The notes: generated from the sequence alone by a model not told the origin. A stretch of DNA of 64,000 bases from an uncultured Prevotellaceae bacterium (GCA_947169265.1 CAMVPC010000005.1:1-64000); one strand, 5' to 3'; positions 8,883 to 18,401 are shown, counted from the stretch's first letter. Numbers and translations are program-made.

Positions 8883-11321
8883 ATGATTAAGTTTTTCAAC
8901 GATATAGAGAACGAGGCCGAGGGTAGCACGCAGGTGGTACCCATCTTCGCCGAAATTCATACCGAAACTCCCGACCAGTCGCAACTGCAGACTCAAAACC
9001 TTGACGGGATGCCCGTGATGGCCCTGCGCGACATGGTCATGTTCCCGGGGTCGACGTTGCCCATCGCGGTGACACGCGCGCAGTCGCTGGCGCTCATCAA
9101 AGATGTGCAGCGCAACAACCGTCCCATCGCCGTGGTGTGCCAGCGCGACAGCAGTGTGGAAGAGCCTAAGTTCAACGACTTGTATTCGGTGGGCGTGGTG
9201 GCGAACCTTATCAAGGTGCTTCAGCTGCCCGACAAGTCGACCAATGTGATTCTGCAAGGCCGCTCGCTGGTGCGACTGGAAGAGCTCACCCAAACCGAGC
9301 CTTTCCTCAAGGGACGTTGTACGCTCGTCGAGGAGACGCAACCCGAGAAAGGCGACCGCGAATTTGACGCTGTTATCAGTTCGATGCGCGAGGTGACGAT
9401 GAAGATGTTGCAAAGCATGGGACAAGGGGCACGCGAGCTGATGTTCGCCATCAAAAACATCGACGACCCGGTGTACCTCATCCACTTCCTGGCTACCAAC
9501 ATTCCGCTCACCTCGCAGCAAAAGCAGTCGTTGCTCGAGCAGACCGATGTGAAACGCCGCGCCTTCATGCTCCACCACATGCTCAAGCAAGAAGCCCAGT
9601 TTGTCGAGCTTAAAGCCGACATCAACGAGCGCACGCGCGAGGAGATGACACAGCAGCAGCGCGAGCACTTCCTGCAACAACAGCTCAAGACCATCCAAGA
9701 GGAACTGGGAGCCGACGACGACATCCCCATGCTCGAGGAACGTGCCGCAGCCATGAAATGGAGCGAGGCCGCCGCGGCCCACTTCGAGAAAGAGTTGCGC
9801 AAACTCGAGCGTCTGCACCCGCAGTCGCCCGACTACTCAACGCAGTACAGTTACCTCGACACGCTGCTCAACCTGCCGTGGAACAAGCACTCGCGCGACA
9901 GCTTCAACCTCAAGAAAGTAGAAGCCAAACTCAACCGCGACCACTACGGACTCGACGATGTGAAGGACCGTATTCTCGAGCATCTGTCGGTGCTCAAGTT
10001 GCGCGGCGACCTCAAGGCGCCCATTCTATGCCTCTACGGGCCTCCGGGTGTGGGAAAGACATCGCTGGGGCGCTCGGTGGCCGAGGCTTTGAACCGCAAA
10101 TATGAGCGCATTTCGCTGGGTGGCCTGCACGATGAAGCCGAAATACGCGGACACCGCCGCACTTATATCGGTGCCTTGCCGGGCCGCATCATGCAAGCGA
10201 TGGCCAAGTGTGGCACGTCGAATCCCGTCATCGTCCTCGACGAAATCGACAAGGTGGGCCAGGATTTCAAAGGCGACCCCGCGAGCGCATTGCTCGAAGT
10301 GCTCGACCCGGAGCAAAACAGCCATTTCCACGACAACTATATCGATGTGGACTACGACCTGTCGAAGGTGCTCTTTATCGCTACGGCCAACTCGTTGGCC
10401 ACTATCTCCAAACCCCTGCTTGACCGCATGGAGGTGATAGAAATCAATAGCTATATCGCCGAGGAAAAAATCGAGATAGCACGGCGGCACCTTGTGCCCA
10501 AGCAGCTGGCCGAGAATGGATTTGAGCCGCGCGAGGTGAAGTTCACCAAGGAGGCTATCGAAACCATCGTCAGCAACTTCACGCGCGAGAGCGGTGTGCG
10601 CGAACTTGAAAAGAAAATCGCCAAAGTGTTGCGCAAAATCGCGCGTAAGAAAGCGAGCGGCGACCCTTTCCCCACTACTGTCGAAGCCGCGGCACTCAAA
10701 GACTACCTGGGTGTGGAATATCCCAAAGAGCAATACGAGGGTAACGACCTTGCGGGCGTGGTCACCGGCTTGGCGTGGACCGAAGTGGGTGGCGAAATCT
10801 TGTTCATCGAGTCGGTACTCTCTCGCGGCAAGGGCGAGAAGCTTTCGCTCACCGGCAACTTAGGCGACATCATGAAAGAGAGCGCCATCATCGCGCTGCA
10901 ATATCTCAAGTCGCATAGCCAGCTGTTCGGCATTAACCCCGAGCTCTTCGATAAATATAATGTGCACATCCACGTGCCCGACGGCGCCATTCCCAAGGAC
11001 GGCCCTTCGGCGGGCGTGACCATGGTCACCTCGCTCGTGTCGTCGTTCACCCAGCGCCGCGTGCGCGACCACTTGGCCATGACGGGCGAAATCACGTTAC
11101 GCGGCAAGGTGACGCCTGTGGGCGGCATCAAGGAGAAGATTTTGGCGGCCAAACGCGCCGGTATCACCGACATCGTGTTGTGCGAACAAAACAGGAAAGA
11201 CGTGGAGCAAATCAAGGACATCTACCTCAAGGGGCTCACGTTCCACTATGTGAATACCATCAAGGAGGTGGTTGACTTCGCGTTGCTCGATGAATGTGTA
11301 CCCGACGCGTTAACGCTGTAA
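8883..11321 (+). CDS. lon: ATP-dependent Lon protease
   Basis: An 812-residue cytoplasmic AAA+ protease that degrades misfolded and regulatory proteins. In order it has the N-terminal substrate domain (about 40-240, [11 protein letters not shown]), a coiled-coil linker, the ATPase domain with Walker [10 protein letters not shown] at about residue 386 and Walker B VIVLDEID, and the C-terminal peptidase domain. The catalytic serine lies in PKDGPSAG (about residue 709) and the lysine in GGIKEK (about residue 752), the usual Ser-Lys dyad spacing. The length fits LonA. An upstream -33/-7 promoter overlaps a set of short repeats. It converges on the U32 gene, with a hairpin between them. Confidence 0.98.
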   Translation: MIKFFNDIENEAEGSTQVVPIFAEIHTETPDQSQLQTQNLDGMPVMALRDMVMFPGSTLPIAVTRAQSLALIKDVQRNNRPIAVVCQRDSSVEEPKFNDLYSVGVVANLIKVLQLPDKSTNVILQGRSLVRLEELTQTEPFLKGRCTLVEETQPEKGDREFDAVISSMREVTMKMLQSMGQGARELMFAIKNIDDPVYLIHFLATNIPLTSQQKQSLLEQTDVKRRAFMLHHMLKQEAQFVELKADINERTREEMTQQQREHFLQQQLKTIQEELGADDDIPMLEERAAAMKWSEAAAAHFEKELRKLERLHPQSPDYSTQYSYLDTLLNLPWNKHSRDSFNLKKVEAKLNRDHYGLDDVKDRILEHLSVLKLRGDLKAPILCLYGPPGVGKTSLGRSVAEALNRKYERISLGGLHDEAEIRGHRRTYIGALPGRIMQAMAKCGTSNPVIVLDEIDKVGQDFKGDPASALLEVLDPEQNSHFHDNYIDVDYDLSKVLFIATANSLATISKPLLDRMEVIEINSYIAEEKIEIARRHLVPKQLAENGFEPREVKFTKEAIETIVSNFTRESGVRELEKKIAKVLRKIARKKASGDPFPTTVEAAALKDYLGVEYPKEQYEGNDLAGVVTGLAWTEVGGEILFIESVLSRGKGEKLSLTGNLGDIMKESAIIALQYLKSHSQLFGINPELFDKYNVHIHVPDGAIPKDGPSAGVTMVTSLVSSFTQRRVRDHLAMTGEITLRGKVTPVGGIKEKILAAKRAGITDIVLCEQNRKDVEQIKDIYLKGLTFHYVNTIKEVVDFALLDECVPDALTL

Positions 11322-11345
11322 AAAAACAAATGCGGATAATACTTT

Positions 11346-11382
11346 GAATCGGCCATCGGTCCTTGTGGCAGATGGCCGATTC
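11346..11382. terminator. Bidirectional terminator between lon and the U32 gene
   Basis: A perfect 12-bp inverted repeat (11346-11357 with 11371-11382) and a 13-nt loop in the 64-bp gap between convergent genes. The T tracts on both sides are weak, but the location suits a shared terminator. Confidence 0.65.
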
Positions 11383-11385
11383 GGT

Positions 11386-13227
11386 TTATCGAGCCGTGAG
11401 CAACCGCATCTCGCATCGCGCGCAGTCACACACCACGCGCAGCTTCACGTTGCCGCTACGCAGCCACAAGGTGGCCGGCAAGCGGCGCACGCCGTCCTTT
11501 TGCAGGCAGGCGCCCAACTGCCGACGCAGGCAATATCGCGTGCGCATCACCGTAGTGCCTTCGGCTACCGGACCTGACTGACATTCGAGCGCAGGCGTGA
11601 TGGAAGTGACACCGTGTTCGGCATACACCTGACGGGCGAGTTTGTTGGCCACATTGTCGGCCGCGCTGAGCGACGTGGACGGGTAACGGGCGTCCCTATC
11701 TTCGCTACGCCGCAAGTCCACTTTGCGGATGGCGGCATGGGTCCGTTCAAGCAGAGCCAGCGTCTCGCGGCGCAGTCGCGTGAGCAATGAGGCTGGCACA
11801 AAAACGGTGTCGAGCACAACGGCCTCCCGCAGGGTATAAACGGTATCGCCCAGTTTTGCCAGCACCTCACGTTGCTTGGCGCCTTGCGGAGTGCGTGCCT
11901 CGCCCACTCCTTGCGCCTTCACGCTATGTTCCACACGGCAACCACGCTCATCGCTCACGGCAAGCACCAGGCTGTCGCCAGCCAGCCGCAACTCGCAATC
12001 AATACCCATCGTGCGCCGCGCCACCGCACTGGTTAGCACGTCGTTGAAAGCTTTGTCGCGCGTGCGATATACCATTGTCCCTGAAGCGATTTTCACTTTC
12101 TCAAGCGTGGTGACGGTGGAGCCATTAACCTTATTGGCACGAAAACCGGCAAAGGTGCCATCAGGCCCCATGAAACTAAATCCGTCGCCATTGGCCAAAG
12201 CAAGACGTGTCGACAAGGTTATGTCGCGCCCCTTCACAGCGGTTACGTAACCCACAGGTTCACCCATCGATTTGGGCGTGTCGAGGCAAGCCATGTCATC
12301 TTCGCGCGGTGTGCGGTGTCCATCCACGAAATAAGTGGTAAACGAACGGTTAAAACTCTTATACGGCGCAGGCTCGAAACCGGGCACACTTCGTCCTGTC
12401 GACGCGCGCGCGAGTTCGCTGTGAGTGGCGATAATCTCGTCAAGGCATCGGCGGTAATGCGCCACAATATTTTTTACATAATATTCGTCCTTGAGACGGC
12501 CTTCAATCTTGAATGACGACACACCGGCGTCAATCATTGCGGCAAGCACCGATGTGGCGTTGAAGTCACGCAAAGACAACAGATGTTTGCCGCTCATCAG
12601 CACATGGCCGTCGCCGTCAACAAGGTCATAAGGCAATCGGCACAACTGGGCACACTCGCCACGGTTGGCGCTGCGACCACAAAAGGCGTGACTCGCTTGA
12701 CAACGACCACTATAGCTCACACACAAGGCGCCGTGGACGAAAGCCTCAAGAGGCACATCCACCTCACGCGAAACGGCACGAATCTCGTCAAGCGACAATT
12801 CGCGCGCGAGCACCAACTGGGAGAAGCCCAGCGAGGCAAGGAATCGCGCCTTCTCAGGCGTACGGATATCGCACTGTGTACTTGCGTGAAGCGCGATGGG
12901 CGGTATATCAAGGCGCAAGAGCGCCATGTCCTGCACGATAAGCGCGTCAACGCCCGCGGCATAAAGTTCTTTAACGAGGAGCTCGGCCTCCTTGAGTTCA
13001 TGGTCGAAAAGAATGGTGTTCACTGTCGCATAGACACGCGCGTCGTAGCGATGGGCATGGTCGCACAGCCGCCCGATGTCGGCCGTCGAATTACCGGCTT
13101 GAGCGCGCGCCCCGAAACGTGAAGCGCCAATATATACCGCATCGGCGCCACAATCAATAGCGGCAATGCCCACGACCACATTGCGTGCCGGCGCAAGCAA
13201 CTCAATTTTCGTCAGTCCTCGTTTCAT
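11386..13227 (-). CDS. U32 peptidase-family protein, RlhA/TrhP-like RNA hydroxylation factor
   Basis: A 613-residue protein. The N-terminal TIM-barrel part begins with IELLAPARN and carries the family core around residues 165-200: EAFVHGALCVSYSGRC, then a RSANRGECAQLCR segment. The cysteines there are the iron-sulfur ligands described for the family. The remaining part resembles the long C-terminal region of RlhA, and a further cluster of cysteines (about residues 570-605) closes the protein. Known members act in prephenate-dependent hydroxylation of 23S rRNA (RlhA) or tRNA (TrhP), not as proteases; which substrate applies here is uncertain. It is divergent from ruvX. Confidence 0.85.
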   Translation of the reverse strand: MKRGLTKIELLAPARNVVVGIAAIDCGADAVYIGASRFGARAQAGNSTADIGRLCDHAHRYDARVYATVNTILFDHELKEAELLVKELYAAGVDALIVQDMALLRLDIPPIALHASTQCDIRTPEKARFLASLGFSQLVLARELSLDEIRAVSREVDVPLEAFVHGALCVSYSGRCQASHAFCGRSANRGECAQLCRLPYDLVDGDGHVLMSGKHLLSLRDFNATSVLAAMIDAGVSSFKIEGRLKDEYYVKNIVAHYRRCLDEIIATHSELARASTGRSVPGFEPAPYKSFNRSFTTYFVDGHRTPREDDMACLDTPKSMGEPVGYVTAVKGRDITLSTRLALANGDGFSFMGPDGTFAGFRANKVNGSTVTTLEKVKIASGTMVYRTRDKAFNDVLTSAVARRTMGIDCELRLAGDSLVLAVSDERGCRVEHSVKAQGVGEARTPQGAKQREVLAKLGDTVYTLREAVVLDTVFVPASLLTRLRRETLALLERTHAAIRKVDLRRSEDRDARYPSTSLSAADNVANKLARQVYAEHGVTSITPALECQSGPVAEGTTVMRTRYCLRRQLGACLQKDGVRRLPATLWLRSGNVKLRVVCDCARCEMRLLTAR

Positions 13228-13231
13228 GCCA

Positions 13232-13239
13232 CAAAATTA
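13232..13239 (-). promoter_or_regulatory. -7 box directly at the U32 start codon
   Basis: On the minus strand TAATTTTG ends 5 bp before the ATG at 13227. No good -33 box is at the normal distance. If used, the mRNA would be leaderless or nearly so. Confidence 0.35.
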
Positions 13240-13268
13240 GTGATTTTCGGCAAAAAACTGTCGGTGTT

Positions 13269-13300
13269 CTTGCTGAATTAACACAAATCAAGTAATTTTG
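13269..13300 (+). promoter_or_regulatory. Putative ruvX-def promoter
   Basis: CTTG at 13269-13272, 20 bp spacer, TAATTTTG at 13293-13300. The predicted transcription start falls at about 13304-13307, next to the ATG at 13308. This supports starting ruvX at 13308 and suggests a very short or absent leader. Confidence 0.5.
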
Positions 13301-13307
13301 CATGACA

Positions 13308-13727
13308 ATGGGACGAATCATGGCGATAGACTACGGAAGAAAACGATGCGGCGTGGCCGTCACCGACACTTTGCGCATCGCTGCCAATGGCCTGGCCACT
13401 GTACCTTCGGGCACCTTAGTCGACTTCATCAAGGATTATGTAACGCGCGAGCAGGTTGACCTGCTTGTCGTGGGCTGTCCCACGCAACTTAACGGCCAAC
13501 CCAGCGAAAGCATGCGCTACATCACGCCGTTCCTTAATCGTCTGGCAAAAGTGCTGCCCGACCTCAAAGTGGTCACTTACGACGAGCGCTTCACCTCAAC
13601 CCTCGCCCACCGCGCCATGATAGAGGGGGGCATGAAAAAAAGCGACCGTCGCGACAAGTCGCGGGTCGACAGCATCGCTGCCACAATTATCCTTACTGAT
13701 TATTTACAAAGCATTTATAACAACTGA
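13308..13727 (+). CDS. ruvX: YqgF/RuvX-family putative Holliday junction resolvase / pre-16S rRNA nuclease
   Basis: A 139-residue RNase H-fold protein. MGRIMAIDYGRKRCGVAVTD contains the first catalytic acid, Asp8; a YDERFTST strand follows near residue 86 and a DRRDKSRVDSIAA segment near the end holds the last acidic residue. E. coli YqgF trims the 5' end of 16S rRNA, and other homologues cut Holliday junctions. An in-frame ATG at 13302 would add two residues, but the -7 box and family alignment favour 13308. It is followed by def after 6 bp, so the two are co-transcribed. Confidence 0.92.
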   Translation: MGRIMAIDYGRKRCGVAVTDTLRIAANGLATVPSGTLVDFIKDYVTREQVDLLVVGCPTQLNGQPSESMRYITPFLNRLAKVLPDLKVVTYDERFTSTLAHRAMIEGGMKKSDRRDKSRVDSIAATIILTDYLQSIYNN

Positions 13728-13733
13728 CACTTC

Positions 13734-14309
13734 ATGATACTGCCTATTTACCTCTACGGACAACCCGTCATCAGGGCTATCGCCCAACCTGTCGCCCAAG
13801 ACCACGAGGGCCTCAAAGAACTTATAGAGAACATGAAAGAAACTATGTATGCCAGCGATGGCATCGGCATTGCCGCACCTCAGGTGGGGCAAAGTCTGCG
13901 TCTCATTTACATCGATGTGGATGTCCTTGCCGACAAATTCCCCGAGCTTAAGGATAAGCGACTGGTGCTCATAAACCCCGAAATTGACGTGGACACCGAA
14001 AGCCAAGCGTTCACCCGTGAGGAGGGATGTCTAAGCCTGCCGGGAATTCACGAGAACGTGACGCGCCACAGCCGCCTCACCATCGACTACCTCGATGAAG
14101 ACTGGCAACCGCACCATGAGGTGATTGAAGGCTATTTGGCACGAGTGATACAACACGAATTTGACCACCTCGACGGCCATGTGTTCATTGACCACATATC
14201 ACCCATTCGCAAACAATTAATACGCAAAAAACTCAACCAAATCGTTGAGGGCAAAGTGAGCTGCGACTACCGTTTCAAAGCCTACGGCTCACACAAAAAG
14301 AAAAAATAA
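13734..14309 (+). CDS. def: Peptide deformylase
   Basis: A 191-residue metalloenzyme that removes the formyl group from the N-terminal methionine of new proteins. All three family motifs are present: GIGIAAPQVG (residues 43-52), EEGCLS with the metal-binding Cys99, and HEFDH (141-145) with two histidine ligands and the catalytic glutamate. A basic tail (SHKKKK) ends the protein. It lies 6 bp after ruvX. Confidence 0.97.
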   Translation: MILPIYLYGQPVIRAIAQPVAQDHEGLKELIENMKETMYASDGIGIAAPQVGQSLRLIYIDVDVLADKFPELKDKRLVLINPEIDVDTESQAFTREEGCLSLPGIHENVTRHSRLTIDYLDEDWQPHHEVIEGYLARVIQHEFDHLDGHVFIDHISPIRKQLIRKKLNQIVEGKVSCDYRFKAYGSHKKKK

Positions 14310-14401
14310 CGGAAATTCAACCTGCAAAAAAGAAAGTGAAGAATGTCTCACGACAGCCTTCACCATTACTTTAAATCTAATACCATGAAAAACACACGGT
14401 G

Positions 14402-14432
14402 CAAAGGTAAGAAACTTCTTTATTCTTGCAAA
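14402..14432 (-). promoter_or_regulatory. Orphan consensus promoter antisense to def
   Basis: On the minus strand, TTTG (14432-14429), a 19 bp spacer and TACCTTTG (14409-14402) form a full consensus promoter pointing left into the 3' end of def. No recognisable gene follows; short frames of up to 25 codons occur. It may drive an antisense or small RNA, or be fortuitous. Confidence 0.5.
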
Positions 14433-14561
14433 TTTTTTTCAGCAAACACCCCGTTTTCTTCGGCAAACACCCAATTTTTGTCAAAAACGGTGGAACTATA
14501 AGCTATACACATCATTATTAATGAGGTTGTTCTTTGAATGGTTTTACCACGCTGATTATCG

Positions 14562-15659
14562 CTACGAGTCGTTTCCTTTACGATTGACGATTTTCACTTG
14601 CTGGTTGACCGATTCCTCATGTATGGCGACCATAATCGCCCGTACAAAATCTTCACCGAGGCCCAATGCGGCCGCCCTTTTTACGCGAGAATTGAGCACG
14701 AGGCCGTAACGGTCATTCTGCACCACCTGCATACCATGTTCCTGCTTGTAACGGCCTATGTCGCGACACACCGCCATACGTCGCGCGAGCACATCAAGCA
14801 ACTCATTGTCGCAGCTATCGATTTGCTGACGCAGTTGCGCAAGGCTTTCGGTGGAACAGTGTTTGTCACGTACCACAAGGGAACGTAAAATAGCCTCAAG
14901 TGTTGTCGGCGACACCTGCTGCGAGCTGTCGCTCATTGCCGCATCGGGGTCGCAGTGCGATTCTACCATAAGGCCGTCAAAACCCATATCGAGCGCTTGC
15001 TGGGACAGTTCGGCTATGAATTCGCGACGTCCACCCATGTGCGACGGGTCGCATAGAATAGGCAGCGACGGCACGAGGCGGTGCAGCTCCAGCGGTATGT
15101 GCCATTGAGGTTGGTTACGGTACACGTGTTCGCCATAAGCGCTGAAACCGCGATGAATTGCACCCAGCCGTCGCACACCAGCATTATAGACGCGCTGCAA
15201 CGCCCCAATCCACAATTCCAGGTCGGGGTTCACCGGATTCTTGACAAAGACAGTAGCTTCATCGTGCCCCTCGAGCGCGTCAGCCACATCCTGTATGGCA
15301 AAAGGATTGGCAGTGGTACGCGCCCCTATCCAAAGGATGTCGACACCAGCCTCAAGTGCCGCCACTACATGCTCACTCGTGGCCACTTCAGTAGCTACAA
15401 GCATGCCCGTTTCCTCTTTAACCTTTTTGAGCCAAGCGAGAGCACGCCGCCCCACCCCCTCAAAACCTCCGGGCATGGTACGCGGCTTCCACACTCCCGC
15501 ACGAAATATCCTCACGCCGGCGCGAGCCAACTCACGCGCGGTCGCAAGCACCTGCCGCTCTGTCTCGGCGCTGCACGGGCCGGCGACAACCACGGGTCGT
15601 CTAACCGCCACACCATCAATAGAGAAAGGGACAATACCACTCAAAATATTGTTTTGCAT
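14562..15659 (-). CDS. Bifunctional DAHP synthase / chorismate mutase type II
   Basis: A 365-residue cytoplasmic fusion. Residues 1-260 are a class I-beta 3-deoxy-7-phosphoheptulonate synthase, the first step of the shikimate pathway (VVVAGPCSAE near 23-32, RAGVWKPRT, and LCDPSHMGG near 212-220). Residues 275-355 are an AroQ-type chorismate mutase (LRQQIDSCDNELLDVLARRM, with the IGRYK segment). The fusion is known in Bacteroidetes and in Bacillus in the reverse order; the mutase part is usually an allosteric prephenate/chorismate sensor as well as an enzyme. It stands alone; a TAACTTTG box at 15725-15718 may be its promoter. Confidence 0.95.
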   Translation of the reverse strand: MQNNILSGIVPFSIDGVAVRRPVVVAGPCSAETERQVLATARELARAGVRIFRAGVWKPRTMPGGFEGVGRRALAWLKKVKEETGMLVATEVATSEHVVAALEAGVDILWIGARTTANPFAIQDVADALEGHDEATVFVKNPVNPDLELWIGALQRVYNAGVRRLGAIHRGFSAYGEHVYRNQPQWHIPLELHRLVPSLPILCDPSHMGGRREFIAELSQQALDMGFDGLMVESHCDPDAAMSDSSQQVSPTTLEAILRSLVVRDKHCSTESLAQLRQQIDSCDNELLDVLARRMAVCRDIGRYKQEHGMQVVQNDRYGLVLNSRVKRAAALGLGEDFVRAIMVAIHEESVNQQVKIVNRKGNDS

Positions 15660-15717
15660 AAATTATAAAAATAAACACGCCAATAAGTGAACATCTCTTC
15701 GTCTTACATTCACTTGA

Positions 15718-15725
15718 CAAAGTTA
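15718..15725 (-). promoter_or_regulatory. Possible -7 box of the DAHP synthase gene
   Basis: TAACTTTG on the minus strand, 58 bp before the ATG at 15659. I see no TTTG at the expected -33 position in this AT-rich stretch. Confidence 0.35.
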
Positions 15726-15922
15726 AACAAATTATTTAATAATTGGGACTTTTAGCATATTAAAATAATCAAGCGGCGCTCAGCAAATGACGCACTTAGC
15801 CAGCGGTCGCGCCGCTGATTTGACTGCTCGCTATAAGCACACACACGATCGACAGCGTGCTTCACCATGCTATAGTCAAACCGCTGCTGCCGGCTCTTCT
15901 CGCGGCGCCACTTCAACATCAC

Positions 15923-15956
15923 CAAAAAAGGCAGGAAACTACATCAGTTTCCCGCC
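15923..15956 (-). terminator. Terminator of tRNA-Arg
   Basis: On the minus strand an 11-bp stem (15956-15946 with 15940-15930, one G-U pair) with a 5-nt loop is followed by a run of six or more T at 15929-15923. It lies 6 bp downstream of the tRNA and is a textbook rho-independent terminator. Confidence 0.85.
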
Positions 15957-15962
15957 ACCTCG

Positions 15963-16036
15963 TGATCCGGCTGGGATTCGAACCCAGGGCCCACAGCTTA
16001 GAAGGCTGTTGCTCTATCCAGCTGAGCTACCGGACC
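15963..16036 (-). tRNA. tRNA-Arg (anticodon UCU)
   Basis: The minus strand folds into a full cloverleaf of 74 nt. The acceptor stem GGTCCGG pairs with CCGGATC (one G-U), the D arm has AGCTCAGCTGG, the anticodon stem ACAGC/GCTGT encloses the loop CTTCTAA with anticodon TCT, and the T arm has GGTTCGAATCC. The discriminator base is A and CCA is not encoded. It reads AGA codons. It has its own promoter and terminator. Confidence 0.97.
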
Positions 16037-16060
16037 GATTATCGTTTTTCAAACGATTTG

Positions 16061-16091
16061 CAAAGGTAGTGCAAAGCGCTCGCACTACAAA
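16061..16091 (-). promoter_or_regulatory. Promoter of tRNA-Arg
   Basis: TTTG (16091-16088), a 19 bp spacer and TACCTTTG (16068-16061) on the minus strand, 25 bp before the mature 5' end. Both boxes and the spacing match the Bacteroidetes consensus. Confidence 0.8.
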
Positions 16092-16191
16092 ATAAATGAC
16101 CATTTTTTTCAAAGAAACAGCCAATTTTGAGGGATTTTTTAAGGGATTCATAGAGGTTTTTCCAAGTTAATGCGAGTGTCGCGGGTGTAGT

Positions 16192-16230
16192 GAAAAACCA
16201 CCTCATTCCCGGTAATTGGGAATGAGGTGG
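16192..16230 (-). terminator. Terminator of the PI-PLC/outer-membrane protein operon
   Basis: A perfect 13-bp inverted repeat (16218-16230 with 16198-16210), 7-nt loop, followed on the minus strand by TTTTT at 16197-16193. It lies 35 bp after the stop of the outer-membrane protein gene. Confidence 0.88.
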
Positions 16231-16265
16231 GATAACGTTAGTTTTCGTTGTGCAAGTGTGATGCG

Positions 16266-17129
16266 TCAGAAAATCTTGTAGGCGAGTCGTATTTGAATCA
16301 TGGGGTAAGCGCTGAACCATGACACAAAGTGAGTGATGCCCGATGATTTTGAAGACGATTTGATTGTTTTGCCGTTGTTAAGCACAAATTTAGGAGTGCC
16401 CCAAAACAGGAGACCGGCATCGACGGCGACACTCAGGCGGTGGTGGCGCGCCATGCTCTGTCCGAAGCCTATGCCCAGATAGGGTTTCACTGCCCATGTT
16501 TTCATCTTCACATCAATGTTATAGTTTTCGTCGGCGGTGAACACGTAGTCGCCAAACTTAAGGCCTACAGGTGGATAATTAGTGTGGAAAAGGTTGTTGT
16601 AGTCTTGCACCTTTTGATTAGCGTCGTAGAGCGATTGCAATGCTCCTTCGTTCGTGTTGCGGAAGTGCAGGAAGGTGCGGTTGCCGGCAAAGATACCGGC
16701 GGCGAAATAGAAGGGTGTGGGGAAGGGATGAACCTCGGCCATAATGAACGCGTTCCAAAAGCGCGGTTTGAGGGCAAGTTGCACCTTGTCGACCATTTTT
16801 GCCTGCTTGACGGCGTCGTCTTCGACGAGTTGCATCTGCGTAATATCGGTTGCGGTGTTGACGGCCTTGAACTTGATGTCGCCAAAGGCGTTTCCCACGA
16901 TACCGGCGCGGACGGTGACGATGCGGTGCAGAGGTACAGCGACATCGATACCTGTGCCGCCTAATCCAGTTTGAAGTCCCACGGCGAGGTGGTTCAACAT
17001 GCCGTTTTCGCTGTGAAGTTTTATCTTTGTGCTATCCTGAGCGCCCACGGCAGGTGTCAGGAGTGCGATTGCCACAGTCACCGTTGCCGCACGGCAAACT
17101 TGTGATATAAAATGTTTAAACTGTTTCAT
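16266..17129 (-). CDS. Predicted outer-membrane beta-barrel protein
   Basis: A 287-residue exported protein with a signal peptide (about 1-30, ending TPAVGA then QDST). The rest alternates amphipathic strands rich in Gly, Phe and Tyr, such as KPYLGIGFGQSM and RLSVAVDAGLLFWG, and ends in a phenylalanine (LAYKIF) as outer-membrane barrels do. No specific family is recognised. It follows the PI-PLC-like lipoprotein by 21 bp, so the two are likely co-transcribed and may work together at the surface. Confidence 0.75.
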   Translation of the reverse strand: MKQFKHFISQVCRAATVTVAIALLTPAVGAQDSTKIKLHSENGMLNHLAVGLQTGLGGTGIDVAVPLHRIVTVRAGIVGNAFGDIKFKAVNTATDITQMQLVEDDAVKQAKMVDKVQLALKPRFWNAFIMAEVHPFPTPFYFAAGIFAGNRTFLHFRNTNEGALQSLYDANQKVQDYNNLFHTNYPPVGLKFGDYVFTADENYNIDVKMKTWAVKPYLGIGFGQSMARHHRLSVAVDAGLLFWGTPKFVLNNGKTIKSSSKSSGITHFVSWFSAYPMIQIRLAYKIF

Positions 17130-17150
17130 GACGATACTATTGCATGTTGA

Positions 17151-18401
17151 TTATTTAAAGAATTTCTTATTTGACATAACGAGCAAGTTGGTCAGCGACT
17201 GGCTGCGCGGATAGAAACCATAGAGGTAGTCGCTCGTGTAGGGCGTGCCGCCGTTGATGATGCAGTGGACGTAGTCGTGGCAAGCCATATCCATGGGCAT
17301 GATGCCCACAGTTCCCTCGTTGGCAAGGAGTTCCTCGATTACCTTGGGGTGAAGATTTGAGGCGTTAGTGATATAGCCACGTGCCGAGACCTCGGTGTAA
17401 GCCGAACAGTGGTTCACAATCCAGATATTCTCGTCGCTTGCGGTAGCCTCACGCGCGCTCTTCATCATATCGAGCACGGTAGCGATCTTGGTCGCCATGC
17501 GTTTCTCGCTTGTGGTCTTATAGTAGTCTTGCTTGTAGAGTGTGGCTTTAATGCTCGGGTCGTCCATATTATAGATGGCGCAACTGCGTTGTTTCTCGGG
17601 ATGAACCTGCTCGTCCACATCGGGATCTTCATCGGGCCAGTCACAGTAAGCCACAGGATAGTGGAACGCGGGATCGACGGGTCGCAGGTCGTAGCGACTG
17701 AGCCACAAAATTTTGCCACGCATTTCCCCCACAGTGATGTCGGGGCGCCAATTCTCGACAAATAGCCCGTTGTACTTGGGCAACGAGAGCACCTTGTTGA
17801 GCAGGATAGACCAGTTTTGCTGGCTCTCCATGCCGTTGTCGGCCTGTATTTTGACAATAAAGAATTCGGTGGGATGCGCCCTGAGGTACTGTTGCATCCA
17901 GTCAATAGATTCCTCAAAGGTCACATTCACCTCGGTAAAGCCGTGCGCAAGGCGCAGGATTTGTCGGTCTTCGGGCCTCTGAGCCAGCGTATCAATGGCC
18001 ACCACAGGGCGGAAGTCGAAGAAACGAATACCGCTCGACATCTGTTCGCTGAATGTCGACACCTGACTGATAGCCATGATGTTAGAGAAATACTTAATAA
18101 CCGGCGTGTAGAAGCCCATACCGGTCATACTGTCGTGGGTTCCGGGGATACTGAGCTTACAAACTTTCGCGTCGTCACGCACAAGTGACAGCCAGTCGGT
18201 GAGCGGCGTAGCGAGTTCGTAGGGATGCTGAATTTCGTCCTTATACCCTTTTGAAAAAAGGAAAGGCACATCAAGCGACTTGTCGTCGTAGTAAGGCGCT
18301 CCCTTATCTTCACTACAACTTCCCAGCAAAACGGCGCCGAGTGTTGCAATAGTCAAGAAAACGGAGAGCCTCCATTTTTTTTGATTAAGATTGATTTTCA
18401 T
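17151..18401 (-). CDS. PI-PLC-like phosphodiesterase lipoprotein
   Basis: A 416-residue lipoprotein: the lipobox LLGSC puts lipidation at Cys29. The catalytic X domain of bacterial phosphatidylinositol-specific phospholipase C follows, with the first catalytic histidine in SIPGTHDSM (His89), the FSEQMSSGIRFFDFRP strand, and the second histidine in LRLAHGF (His153). In characterised members the two histidines cleave the inositol phosphodiester by general acid/base catalysis without calcium. Substrates might be host phosphoinositides, GPI anchors or bacterial inositol lipids; the last are made by several gut Bacteroidetes. It is the first gene of a two-gene operon with the outer-membrane protein. 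Confidence 0.87.
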   Translation of the reverse strand: MKINLNQKKWRLSVFLTIATLGAVLLGSCSEDKGAPYYDDKSLDVPFLFSKGYKDEIQHPYELATPLTDWLSLVRDDAKVCKLSIPGTHDSMTGMGFYTPVIKYFSNIMAISQVSTFSEQMSSGIRFFDFRPVVAIDTLAQRPEDRQILRLAHGFTEVNVTFEESIDWMQQYLRAHPTEFFIVKIQADNGMESQQNWSILLNKVLSLPKYNGLFVENWRPDITVGEMRGKILWLSRYDLRPVDPAFHYPVAYCDWPDEDPDVDEQVHPEKQRSCAIYNMDDPSIKATLYKQDYYKTTSEKRMATKIATVLDMMKSAREATASDENIWIVNHCSAYTEVSARGYITNASNLHPKVIEELLANEGTVGIMPMDMACHDYVHCIINGGTPYTSDYLYGFYPRSQSLTNLLVMSNKKFFK

